A stretch of 64,000 nucleotides of DNA, taken from assembly GCA_019637645.1 (NCBI GenBank), contig JAHBVH010000029.1, positions 29,723 to 93,722 of the forward strand, written 5' to 3'. This DNA is from Caldilineaceae bacterium (lineage in GTDB: Bacteria > Chloroflexota > Anaerolineae > Caldilineales > Caldilineaceae). The position numbers were made by a program, and so were the translations under genes. Each line of letters begins with the position of its first letter. Position 1 is the first letter of the stretch. Positions 53,513-61,773 of the stretch are shown piece after piece. The notes below the pieces were generated by a model, which saw only the letters and a program-made list of their open reading frames with translations, ran no database searches and was not told the origin of the DNA.

Positions 53513-54397
53513 ATGCGGCTTGCCTTTGTGGCCGACATTCACGGAAACCTACTGGCCCTCGAAGCAGTACGCCACGATCTACAACAGCAAAGCCCAGACA
53601 TGGTTTATCTGGTTGGCGATCAGGTAAATCGGTGCCCCTGGAACAATGAAGTGATGCAACTCGTCAGCGAGCTTGCATGGCCGGCGATTGCAGGCAACCA
53701 CGATTTGATTGTGGCCGCCATCAACACGCCCCAAAATCGAGCGCCTTTTACCGACCGGAACCGCTTTCCCACCCTCTGGTGGACCCAAGCACAATTAGCA
53801 GAGCACTATTTGAACGAAATGCGCCAATGGCCGCTCGAACGAGTGATCACCTACGATGGGCTCCCGTCGATCCGCTTGCTCCACGGGATTCCAGGGAATG
53901 CGTTTGTAGGGATTCTCCCCGAAGATACTGATGCCAAAATTCGGCAGGTGTTAACAGGTGTGGAAGAATCCGTGGTGGTCTGCGGCCATGTCCATCGCCC
54001 GTTGGCACGGCAGGTTGATCAATGGCAGGTCTTCAACGGCGGCAGTGTGGGCATTCCCTACAACAGCGACCCCCGCGCCCAATATCTCTTACTGGATGCC
54101 GTTGCTCGCCAATGGGTGCCGACCTTTCGGCGCATCGACTACGACCATAGTCCCATTCCCCAAGCCTTTATTACATCAGGGCTGCAGGAGGTAGCAGGGC
54201 CGATTGCGGAATTGCATCTACGTGCGGTGATGAGTGGGGAACCGTGGACAAGCGATTTTGGCTACTGGCTCCGCTTTCAAAGTGCTGAGATCACCCAAGA
54301 TATGCCCCACGCGGTTGAACTTTACCTCCAACAACATGGCCCTAACCACTGGGCATTTGATCTGCGCGATCCCGATGGAACTTTACTGATTGAGTAG
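53513..54397 (+). CDS. Metallophosphoesterase (second copy)
   Basis: This 294-residue paralogue of the preceding gene has DIHGN (8-12), VGDQVNR, AGNHDL, LLHGIPGNAF and CGHVHRP, then NGGSVGIPY. The two share order and length of motifs, so they probably arose by tandem duplication. AAAGGGA/AAGG elements precede the ATG. It appears to be the last member of the operon. Substrate unknown. Confidence 0.85.
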   Translation: MRLAFVADIHGNLLALEAVRHDLQQQSPDMVYLVGDQVNRCPWNNEVMQLVSELAWPAIAGNHDLIVAAINTPQNRAPFTDRNRFPTLWWTQAQLAEHYLNEMRQWPLERVITYDGLPSIRLLHGIPGNAFVGILPEDTDAKIRQVLTGVEESVVVCGHVHRPLARQVDQWQVFNGGSVGIPYNSDPRAQYLLLDAVARQWVPTFRRIDYDHSPIPQAFITSGLQEVAGPIAELHLRAVMSGEPWTSDFGYWLRFQSAEITQDMPHAVELYLQQHGPNHWAFDLRDPDGTLLIE

Positions 54398-54543
54398 TGA
54401 GCTATACCGGCCAAGAAGACTGAGAACTTATCCTGAAATTGGGTGTGGTTCCCGTCAAGCCTGCCGTAGCGCGAGGCGGTCGCAGAAATTTCAGGATAGA
54501 TACTTGCAAAGAGAAGCGAAGGAAAGTTAGGAGGAAGAAACTG

Positions 54544-55347
54544 ATGATTCGTTTGTTGACCGAAGCTGATCGTGCCCAAGCCGATACCCTTTTAGCCGCG
54601 GCCCCTCAGTTGACTTTATACATGCTGGGCAATCTGGAAAAGTTGGGATTTACCGAGCCAATCTGTGAGTTCTGGGGAGACTTTGCCCCAACCACCCCAG
54701 AGGCATCGCTACGGGCTGTGCTCAATCGCTATCTGACAGGATGGACAGTCTATGGCACGGCGGACGCCAACTGGCCTGGTTTGGCCGCGATCGTGGATCA
54801 ACACCCCGCTGGTGCCGAGCGGCTGCAGGATAATCCGGGCGGGGTTGACTCGTTTCTGCCCTACCTACAGCGGTATCGAGCGAGCAAAGATGAGCGAGAG
54901 GAGATCATGGTCCTGGCGGCAGCACACTTTCAGCCGATTGCAGCGCCAGCAGGCGTGGTCGTCCGGCGTGGGACGTTGGCGGATCTGCCCAAGTTGGTGG
55001 CTTTCTATGCGGATGCTGGTCATATGAGCCGTTCTGCGGTGGGCGTTGAACGGCCACTACGGGATACGCGGCTATGGCTTGCCGAAGAGGCTGGCACACT
55101 TTTGGCAACCGCTTTGACCAATGCCGAAACTAGCGCCTTAGCCATGATCGGCGGGGTTTATACCCAGCCAGTGGCACGCGGGCGCGGTTTAAGTCAGGCC
55201 GTTTGCAGTGCGCTTTGCGCCGATCTGCTTGCCGATCAAAAGCAGCCTATTTTGTATTGGAATACACCAGCCGCTGGCGTTGTTTATCGAAAATTGGGAT
55301 TTAGCGCAACGGGGCAATGGCGCTCAGTATGGTTACATTCCTATTGA
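54544..55347 (+). CDS. GNAT-family acetyltransferase
   Basis: This 267-residue protein has a C-terminal GNAT domain: VVVRRGTLADLPKLVAFYAD, the VYTQPVARGRGLSQAV acetyl-CoA loop and VYRKLGFSATGQW. The N-terminal half (RLLTEADRAQADTLL...) looks like a degenerate first GNAT copy, as in FR47-like or double-GNAT proteins. The ATG at 54544 follows AGGAGG; 35 in-frame upstream residues have no site. It is convergent with the sigma factor gene. Acceptor substrate unknown. Confidence 0.83.
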   Translation: MIRLLTEADRAQADTLLAAAPQLTLYMLGNLEKLGFTEPICEFWGDFAPTTPEASLRAVLNRYLTGWTVYGTADANWPGLAAIVDQHPAGAERLQDNPGGVDSFLPYLQRYRASKDEREEIMVLAAAHFQPIAAPAGVVVRRGTLADLPKLVAFYADAGHMSRSAVGVERPLRDTRLWLAEEAGTLLATALTNAETSALAMIGGVYTQPVARGRGLSQAVCSALCADLLADQKQPILYWNTPAAGVVYRKLGFSATGQWRSVWLHSY

Positions 55348-55431
55348 CGCGTAAGTTGGTAAATCAACTATTTATACACGCATCAGGAATGGCGGGGATG
55401 CAAAGACGAAGCGTTGCTTCAGGCAGGGAGG

Positions 55432-56181
55432 TTATTGCAAATGACCTGGCACCAATCCATCGCGGACGAGACGATCGCGCAAGGCGGCCCGTCCTCGGCT
55501 CAAGCGAGACTTCACGGTACCCAACGGCACGCCGAGTTGTTCCGCCGCTTCCTCATAATCTAAGCCATGGACATCAATGAGCAGTACCACATTGCGATGC
55601 CAAGCGGGTAGGTCGTCGATCGCCGCTAACAGGAGTTGCATCCGTTCCCGTTGCAGCGCCACCGTTTCGGGATCTTCCACCATGTCTTGGGCACGTTCCC
55701 CCAGCGAAGCCTCCGTCTCGCTGCCTTCAGTCAGCTCATCTAGGCTTAAGGCACGGCGGCGTTTTTGGCGGCGCAGGTGATCATAGCAAGTATTCGTCAC
55801 AATCCGCAGCAGCCAAGAACGGAAATTGCCTTCTTCAAAACGAGGGAGAGCCCGGTAGACTTTAATCATCGCATCTTGCACGGCATCGGCCGCGGCTTCT
55901 TCGGTGCGCAGAATCTGTTGTGCCACCCGCTTAGCCATCTGGTGATAGTGGTTCACCAGCAAACCAAAAGCCTGTTCATCGCCCGATTGAGCAGCTTGCA
56001 ACATCTCGGGTAATTCCGCCATCAGCGCGGCATTACCCTGCCGTGAGCCCAAACTCCACCGCGTCTGGCTGCTTTGGCCCTGCTCGTTTTTCGCGGGAGG
56101 CCGATGGCGATGCACAGCCGAACCCAAAACATCACTCACCGTTGTGCCAGCTTGATCGTACACAAAAACCTGGTATCCCAT
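55432..56181 (-). CDS. ECF-type RNA polymerase sigma factor
   Basis: This 249-residue sigma factor has region 2 (AQSGDEQAFGLLVNHY, ADAVQDAMIKVYRAL, FRSWLLRIVTNTCYDHLRR) and region 4 (LPAWHRNVVLLIDVHGLDYEEAAE, GVPLGTVKSRLSRGRAALR). A 60-residue N-terminal extension of unusual composition precedes region 2. No anti-sigma gene is adjacent in the window. AGAAAGG lies upstream of the start. It probably directs an envelope or stress regulon, but its target promoter is unknown. Confidence 0.92.
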   Translation of the reverse strand: MGYQVFVYDQAGTTVSDVLGSAVHRHRPPAKNEQGQSSQTRWSLGSRQGNAALMAELPEMLQAAQSGDEQAFGLLVNHYHQMAKRVAQQILRTEEAAADAVQDAMIKVYRALPRFEEGNFRSWLLRIVTNTCYDHLRRQKRRRALSLDELTEGSETEASLGERAQDMVEDPETVALQRERMQLLLAAIDDLPAWHRNVVLLIDVHGLDYEEAAEQLGVPLGTVKSRLSRGRAALRDRLVRDGLVPGHLQ

Positions 56182-56259
56182 TGTCAGAACCTTTCTGTGT
56201 TATAGAACTTGGATCATGATTGGTTAGGACTGTAGCGAGGAGTTAGGCGTCATGGGGAA

Positions 56260-56465
56260 TTAGATACTTCACATCGCCGCTATCTGTTTTGATATTAGAG
56301 GAGATTAAAAGCGCCCGTTTGATTGTTCTGCGACACAAGCCGGACCGTTCACCTACGCTATTGGATGAATTGCAAACATTGAATAAAAAGCTGAGGACAA
56401 TGGGTTTTCAGGAGTGGAAACGCCTACCAAAGTGCGTATCCCAAGCTGTTGATTTCTACGATTGA
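56260..56465 (+). pseudogene. Possible remnant of a protein-coding gene
   Basis: Between the sigma factor and the hydroxyacid dehydrogenase, one frame is open from 56247 to a TGA at 56463-56465. It reads as ordinary protein (e.g. LLDELQTLNKKLRTMGFQEW, then VDFYD). It has no ATG before a late internal Met and no ribosome-binding site. Base composition is more AT-rich than neighbouring genes. It could be a decayed gene tail or a small protein using TTG at 56289. No family recognised. Confidence 0.35.
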
Positions 56466-56665
56466 CTATCGCCTACAGTTGCGTTACGATTGACCACTGA
56501 AGTTGGATAGGTGGATAACCAGAATAGATTAGCAAATTTAGGACATGATCCATGGTTCGTGGCAGCTCAGTGGCAGCTCATTTGTGCCACGTTTGCATGC
56601 CTATGACCTACACAGTCCGAATCATGTGCGATGCATCATGCCTCACCAAAGCAATGAGGGAGTCA

Positions 56666-57625
56666 ATGAACCAGTTTGTTGTATTAGTTGGTGAGAATAT
56701 CGGTCCGGCGAATGTAGCCCGCCTAACCGAGGCCCACCCCGATCTCACGTTTCACGTTTGTCCCGACCCGGCGGCGTTTATGGCCCATGCCGCGGAAGCT
56801 GAAGTGATTTTCAGCAAGCAATTTCCGCCTACAACCTTGGCCGTGGCGTCCAAGCTACGCTGGATCCAAGCCGGGACCGCGGGCGTCAACCATCTGTTAG
56901 CGGCAGGGGTGGGCGAACGCGATATTGTGTTGACGAACGCACGCGGCGCGCACGGCACCCCAATGGCCGAACAGATTCTAGCCATGATGTTTGCCTTTGC
57001 CTCAAGGCTACCGCTTCTCTTCCAAGCCCAACAGGAGCAACGCCAAGTAGCGGCCCAGGTCATCCGCGAAAAGTTTGAACTAGCCGGTCAGACCCTCTGT
57101 GTCTTAGGGCTAGGCGATATTGGCGGTGCCTTGGCGCGCAAGGCCAAAGGATTGGGCATGCGGGTTCTGGGGATTCGCCGCACAACAGATGCTTTCCCAG
57201 CGCTAGACGCGCAGTATCTGCCCGCCCAATTGATCGAAGCTTTGGCCCAAGCGGATCATGTGGCACTCTGCCTGCCACTCACAACGGCAACCAAAGCCAT
57301 TGTCGGCGAAACCGAACTGCGCGCCATGAAGCGCAGCGCCTATATTTACAATGTTGGCCGCGGGGCCTCCATCGAAGCGACGGCGCTGTTGCGCGCCCTC
57401 CAAGCAGGTTGGATCGCCGGGGCGGGGCTTGATGTGACTGATCCCGAGCCCTTGCCAGCCGATTCACCGCTTTGGCAGCAGCCCAATGTGATCCTAGGGC
57501 AACACACCAGCGGCAGCAGCCCCTTTAACGCCAACCGCATCACCGATATTTTTCTAGCCAACCTCGCCCGCTATCGCCGCGGCGAACCACTCCACAATGT
57601 AGTCGATAAAACGCACGGCTACTAA
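56666..57625 (+). CDS. D-2-hydroxyacid dehydrogenase
   Basis: This 319-residue NAD(P)-dependent enzyme reduces 2-keto acids or oxidises D-2-hydroxy acids. The Rossmann loop GLGDIG (148-153) and the catalytic Arg232 (VGRGA), Glu261 (DPEPLP) and His280 (GQHTSG) are all present. The ATG at 56666 is close behind GAGGGAG; an in-frame ATG at 56654 is also possible. The longer frame from 56552 has no site. A palindromic terminator follows. The specific acid is unknown. Confidence 0.9.
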   Translation: MNQFVVLVGENIGPANVARLTEAHPDLTFHVCPDPAAFMAHAAEAEVIFSKQFPPTTLAVASKLRWIQAGTAGVNHLLAAGVGERDIVLTNARGAHGTPMAEQILAMMFAFASRLPLLFQAQQEQRQVAAQVIREKFELAGQTLCVLGLGDIGGALARKAKGLGMRVLGIRRTTDAFPALDAQYLPAQLIEALAQADHVALCLPLTTATKAIVGETELRAMKRSAYIYNVGRGASIEATALLRALQAGWIAGAGLDVTDPEPLPADSPLWQQPNVILGQHTSGSSPFNANRITDIFLANLARYRRGEPLHNVVDKTHGY

Positions 57626-57674
57626 CGACACCGTTGATTCGATGCGCTACGCTTCCCTAGTGATACGCGCGTGA

Positions 57675-57708
57675 AGACGTGACAGGTTTTGCAGACCCTG
57701 TCACGTCT
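57675..57708. terminator. Dispersed palindrome, copy 8 (variant)
   Basis: AGACGTGACAGG (57675-57686) pairs with CCTGTCACGTCT (57697-57708), 50 bases after the dehydrogenase stop. ACGTGACAGG replaces ACCTGACAGG on both sides, a compensated change that keeps pairing. Confidence 0.8.
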
Positions 57709-57765
57709 AGGGGCGACACGCCGCTTGTTGACGAAAGCCCACCTTGAACCAAAGAAAGCAAAAGC

Positions 57766-59586
57766 ATGATGTACCCAATTCCAGATCCACGCCACCTTGC
57801 CAATGGGCGCGAAATCCCCACCGAGACCTACAGTGATCAACCCTATCTTGTCCAAACAGATGACGGCGCTTGGCTCTGTGTCATGACAACCGGAACTGGG
57901 CATGAGGGCGATCCCGGCCAGCATGTTGTCACCATGCGCAGCACCGATCAGGGCCACACCTGGACGGCACCGGTCGATGTAGAGCCAGGCGACGGCCCCG
58001 AGGCTTCCTATGCCGTACTCTTCAAAGCACCGAGCGGACGAATCTACTGTTTCTACAACTACAATGCCGATAACCGCCGTTGGGTTCACGCCGATGATCC
58101 CCCCTTTGCCGACGGGAAATGCTATCGCGTTGATACCCAGGGCGCTTATGTGTTCAAATATAGCGATGACCACGGCCAACATTGGTCAGCGCAACGCTAT
58201 CAAGTACCCATCCGCAATTTTGCTATTGATAGGAGCAACCCCTACGGCGGCACCGTCCAATTCTTTTGGAGTGTGGGCAAACCCTTTCTGGCCCATGGTG
58301 CGGTCTATCTCTCGATCCACAAAGTCGGCGGCTTTGGCGAGGGCTTTATGACGAGCTCGCAAGGCGCGTTGGTACGCAGCGCCGATCTGCTCAGTGTAGC
58401 CGATCCGGCCCAAGCAACTTGGGTCACCTTGCCGGATGGTGACGTAGGGCTACGGACGCCCCCTGGTGGGGGGCCGGTAGCGGACGAGCAGAACTATGTT
58501 GTGCTGAGCGATGGTTCTTTCTACGGCGTCTACCGTAGCATCGACGGCCATCCAGTTGGCACCTATAGCCGCGACGGCGGCCACACTTGGTCGGTACCCC
58601 AATATCAACGCTATGCGGATGGCCGGCTGATGAAACACCCGCGTGCCGCAAACTTTATCTGGAAATGCCACAACGGTCACTATCTCTATTGGTTCCACAA
58701 CCACGGCGGGCGACTCTTGCGCGAACATCCACAGCGGCGCACAGTTGCCTATCAAGATCGCAACCCCGTTTGGCTCTGTGGTGGCCGCGAAATCGATGCC
58801 CCCGAAGGGAAGATCATTCAATGGTCGCAGCCAGAGATCTTGCTCTATGATGATGACCCATGGATTCGCATGAGCTATCCGGATCTGATCGAAGAGGATG
58901 GACGCTACTTTGTCACGGAGACGCAAAAGGATGTTGCACGTCTCCATGCGATCGATCCAACCTTGGTGGCAGCTCTTTGGCAACAATTTACGCGGGCGAC
59001 GGTGAGCGAAGCCGACCTCTTGTTGGCCCTGCCCAATGCCGAAGGCCGTATGCCGCTCCAGGTGCTCATGCCGTTGCTGCCACCCTTCACCCAACGTAGC
59101 AACCGCCGCGCCGATCATGGCACCGAAGATCTGCGCCAAGGCATCACTTTCGATCTGTGGGTTCGCTTTGCCAGCTTGGACGCCGGCCAGATTCTCCTCG
59201 ATAATCGCACAGCTACTGGCCAAGGCTTCTGCCTTCAAACCACGGCCCGCACCACCGTGGAACTTGTGCTCAACGATGGCCGCGCCGAGAGTCGCTGGGA
59301 TTGTGATCCCGCGTTGCTTACCACCGATGAATGGCATCACCTCGTTGTGATCGTGGATGGCGGCCCCAAGGTGATCACGTTCTTGGTGGATGGCCAGCTT
59401 TGTGACGGCGGGGAGTTCCGCCAGTTCGGCTGGGGACGCTTTTATCCCTATTTACGCCAGATCAATGGCGCGGCAACGCTCCGCATTGGCCCCGCGTTGA
59501 CTGGCGAAATTCGCCAACTGCGCCTCTATGCGCGTGCACTACGCACCAGCGAAGCGATTGGGAATTATCGGGCAACGCTACGATGA
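57766..59586 (+). CDS. Sialidase-like BNR propeller protein with C-terminal LamG domain
   Basis: This 606-residue protein has three Asp-box motifs: STDQGHTW (59-66), YSDDHGQHW (132-140) and YSRDGGHTW (267-275). They mark a six-bladed sialidase-type propeller. A concanavalin/LamG-like sandwich follows (about 445-600, e.g. ITFDLWVRFASLDAGQILL, DEWHHLVVIVDG). No signal peptide is seen, so it may be intracellular, or exported by another route. The catalytic Arg triad and Tyr of true sialidases could not be assigned with certainty, so the enzymatic activity is open. ATG ATG at the start leaves the exact first codon uncertain. Confidence 0.75.
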   Translation: MMYPIPDPRHLANGREIPTETYSDQPYLVQTDDGAWLCVMTTGTGHEGDPGQHVVTMRSTDQGHTWTAPVDVEPGDGPEASYAVLFKAPSGRIYCFYNYNADNRRWVHADDPPFADGKCYRVDTQGAYVFKYSDDHGQHWSAQRYQVPIRNFAIDRSNPYGGTVQFFWSVGKPFLAHGAVYLSIHKVGGFGEGFMTSSQGALVRSADLLSVADPAQATWVTLPDGDVGLRTPPGGGPVADEQNYVVLSDGSFYGVYRSIDGHPVGTYSRDGGHTWSVPQYQRYADGRLMKHPRAANFIWKCHNGHYLYWFHNHGGRLLREHPQRRTVAYQDRNPVWLCGGREIDAPEGKIIQWSQPEILLYDDDPWIRMSYPDLIEEDGRYFVTETQKDVARLHAIDPTLVAALWQQFTRATVSEADLLLALPNAEGRMPLQVLMPLLPPFTQRSNRRADHGTEDLRQGITFDLWVRFASLDAGQILLDNRTATGQGFCLQTTARTTVELVLNDGRAESRWDCDPALLTTDEWHHLVVIVDGGPKVITFLVDGQLCDGGEFRQFGWGRFYPYLRQINGAATLRIGPALTGEIRQLRLYARALRTSEAIGNYRATLR

Positions 59587-59820
59587 TTCGTAGCAGAGAC
59601 ACCATCCCCCCTGACAACCATTTGCCGATCTATACGTCATTACGCCCATTCATCGCCGCGCACGCGCGTTTATCTCCCTTTATTGTAAGACGCGTTCCTA
59701 GGTGTGGAGGGATCATAGAGTAAGCTAGAAAGGCGCGTGGCGAATGACTTTGTCCCGCCCCGGCGATGACCGCTTAGCCCATGTCTACACAATTTCCCCT
59801 TACTATAGAAGGTAGGTTTT

Positions 59821-61197
59821 ATGCAACAATCCGCTTCCGTACCACCGCCTGTTGTACCGGTGCCGCCTAGCCCAACGGGGGTACCCATCCTTGGCAATTT
59901 GCTCCAGGTTTTGCGCAAGGAACCGCTCCATTATTACATTGATTTGTGGCAAACCTATGGCGATCTCGTTCGGCTCAAAATGGGCAATCTCAATGGGTAT
60001 CTCGTTGCGCATCCCGCCTATGTCCATCACATTTTGGTGAAAAATCAGAAAAACTACATCAAAGGCCGTGGCTATGATGGCTTTCGTCTCCTGGTTGGTC
60101 AAGGGTTGGTAACCAGTGAAGGCGAGCTATGGCAGCAACAGCGCCGGTTGATGCAGCCCTCGTTTACACCGAATGCCATCAACGGCTATACGGCGTTAAT
60201 GGTCGATGTGATCGACCGGCTGTTAGCTCGGTGGCAGACACTAGCCGCCGCGGGGACAACGGTCAATATCGATGATGAGATGATGCGCCTGACCATGAGC
60301 ATCATTGGCAAGGCCATGTTCAGCATCGATCTGAGCGAAGAGTTGACCGAGGTGGGTGAAGCCTTTCATACGGCTTTTGCCTTTATTCCGGATCGTACCA
60401 TGACCCCCTTTGCCCTCCCTTTGGCGGTGCCGCTGCCAAGCCATCGGCGCTTTCAACATGCTATGCAAGTGATCAACGACTTTATCACCGAACGCATCGC
60501 CGAAGGACGCCAATCGCAGGGTGCACATAATCTCCTCGCGGTTTTGTTGCGCGCCCAAGATGAAGAGACGGGCCGTGGCATGAGCGAACAACAACTCCGC
60601 GACGAAGTGATCACGCTCTTCTTCGCCGGTTTCGAGACGACCGCACGCAGCCTCACTTGGGGGTGGTATCTGATCACCCGCCATCCGCTCGTGCAGCAAA
60701 AGTTGGAGGCCGAAGTAGACACCAAACTAGCTCTACGCGCGCCTGGCATTGGGGAACTCTATCAGCTACCCTATACTCGCATGGTGGTCGATGAGACGCT
60801 ACGGCTCTATCCGCCCACAGCGATGCTTGCCCGCCAGAATCGCGAGGACGACCAGTTGGGCGACTATCCCATTCCAGCCGGCTCGATGATCTTGCCTTCT
60901 CCTTTTCTGGTTCATCGTCATCCCGATTTCTGGCCCGACGCCGAACGCTTTGATCCCGAGCGCTTTTCACCAGAGCAGGCCGAGTCCCGTCCTAAATATG
61001 CCTATATTCCCTTTGCCAATGGCCCGCGTATCTGTATTGGCAACAATTTTGCCCTATTGGAAATGGTCTTAGCCATTGCCATGATCACCGCCCGCTACCG
61101 CCTACAGCCCCTTGATCCAAGCCCGATTGGCTTTACCTTGCGCGGCACCATTCAGCCCGATCGCCCCTTGCTTGTCCAGCTTGAAGCGCGCGCGTAG
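59821..61197 (+). CDS. Cytochrome P450
   Basis: This 458-residue soluble P450 has the I-helix AGFET (269-273), ExxR (Glu325-Arg328) and the heme loop FANGPRICIG (398-407, Cys405 as iron ligand). There is no membrane anchor, and the N-terminus is Pro-rich (PPPVVPVPPSP). A GGTAGG site precedes the ATG. It ends 24 bases before a palindromic terminator, and 231 bases separate it from the lanthipeptide precursor on the same strand. P450s tailor some lanthipeptides (e.g. proline hydroxylation in microbisporicin), but co-function here is inferred from position only. The closest family looks like CYP102/CYP110-type bacterial enzymes; substrate unknown. Confidence 0.92.
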   Translation: MQQSASVPPPVVPVPPSPTGVPILGNLLQVLRKEPLHYYIDLWQTYGDLVRLKMGNLNGYLVAHPAYVHHILVKNQKNYIKGRGYDGFRLLVGQGLVTSEGELWQQQRRLMQPSFTPNAINGYTALMVDVIDRLLARWQTLAAAGTTVNIDDEMMRLTMSIIGKAMFSIDLSEELTEVGEAFHTAFAFIPDRTMTPFALPLAVPLPSHRRFQHAMQVINDFITERIAEGRQSQGAHNLLAVLLRAQDEETGRGMSEQQLRDEVITLFFAGFETTARSLTWGWYLITRHPLVQQKLEAEVDTKLALRAPGIGELYQLPYTRMVVDETLRLYPPTAMLARQNREDDQLGDYPIPAGSMILPSPFLVHRHPDFWPDAERFDPERFSPEQAESRPKYAYIPFANGPRICIGNNFALLEMVLAIAMITARYRLQPLDPSPIGFTLRGTIQPDRPLLVQLEARA

Positions 61198-61220
61198 TCA
61201 CCCCGCTTTTGCGTAACCAC

Positions 61221-61256
61221 AAACCTGTCAGGTTTTGAAAACCCGACAGGTTTTTT
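61221..61256 (+). terminator. Dispersed palindrome, copy 9, with T-run
   Basis: AAACCTGTC (61221-61229) pairs with GACAGGTTT (61245-61253), with inner GGTTTT/AAAACC pairing and a terminal T-run (TTTTTT at 61251-61256). It is a Rho-independent terminator after the P450 gene. Confidence 0.85.
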
Positions 61257-61428
61257 GATCCACCCTACCATCCTTGCTGCTATGGTGGCACTTGTGCGCA
61301 CGATCACAGGGGGGCGGTGACTTCGGTCATCGCGCCCGGCCTTGCCATCCGCTATACTTACGTCATGCCGCGATAACATCGCCAACAAAAAACAAGAAAC
61401 TTACCCAAACCAATCAGGAGCTATGACC

Positions 61429-61647
61429 ATGAACACTATTAATCTAATTCGCGCTTGGAAAGATGCCGACTATCGCGCCACCCTGAGTGCCGAAGAGCTA
61501 GCCGCCCTGCCCCAACACCCCGCCGGGTTGGTGGAACTCCCCGCAGAAGAGATGGCCGCCGTTGCTGGTGGGCGCAGCTACTTCACCGGCACTTGTGGCC
61601 GCGTCTGCCAAATCCTCACCCCTCAATATGGCTGTATCACATCCTAG
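61429..61647 (+). CDS. Mersacidin/lichenicidin-type lanthipeptide precursor
   Basis: This 72-residue peptide starts at the ATG at 61429, eight bases after AGGAG; the ATG at 61423 is too close. The leader has IRAWKDADYRATLS (residues 8-20) and the acidic LPAEEMAAVAGG, ending at a double-glycine cleavage site (47-48). The 24-residue core (49-72) holds Cys56, Cys60 and Cys69, with Ser50, Thr53, Thr55, Thr64, Thr71 and Ser72 as dehydration candidates, and Pro65. Both leader and core fit type II lanthipeptides. No LanM synthetase is in the window; it should lie beyond the right edge. A C39-peptidase exporter follows. Confidence 0.88.
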   Translation: MNTINLIRAWKDADYRATLSAEELAALPQHPAGLVELPAEEMAAVAGGRSYFTGTCGRVCQILTPQYGCITS

Positions 61648-61660
61648 TCAACAAAGCAGA

Positions 61661-61697
61661 TGCCGTGTGACCTTCTCAAAAGGTCACACGGCACTTT
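61661..61697 (+). terminator. Attenuator-like hairpin between precursor and exporter genes
   Basis: TGCCGTGTGACCTT (61661-61674) pairs exactly with AAGGTCACACGGCA (61680-61693), followed by CTTTT. A hairpin here would let most transcripts end after the small precursor and only some continue into the transporter gene. Confidence 0.85.
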
Positions 61698-61773
61698 TGG
61701 TCACCCGCATTTCTCTTACCTACGACTTGCCGACAGCCTAGTACAATCCTGTACTTTTCTGGAGAATAAAGCC

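Noticed and set aside
58450..59340. 296-residue minus-strand frame opposite the sialidase-like gene
   Set aside because: Antisense to Asp-box and LamG coding sequence; no start signal.
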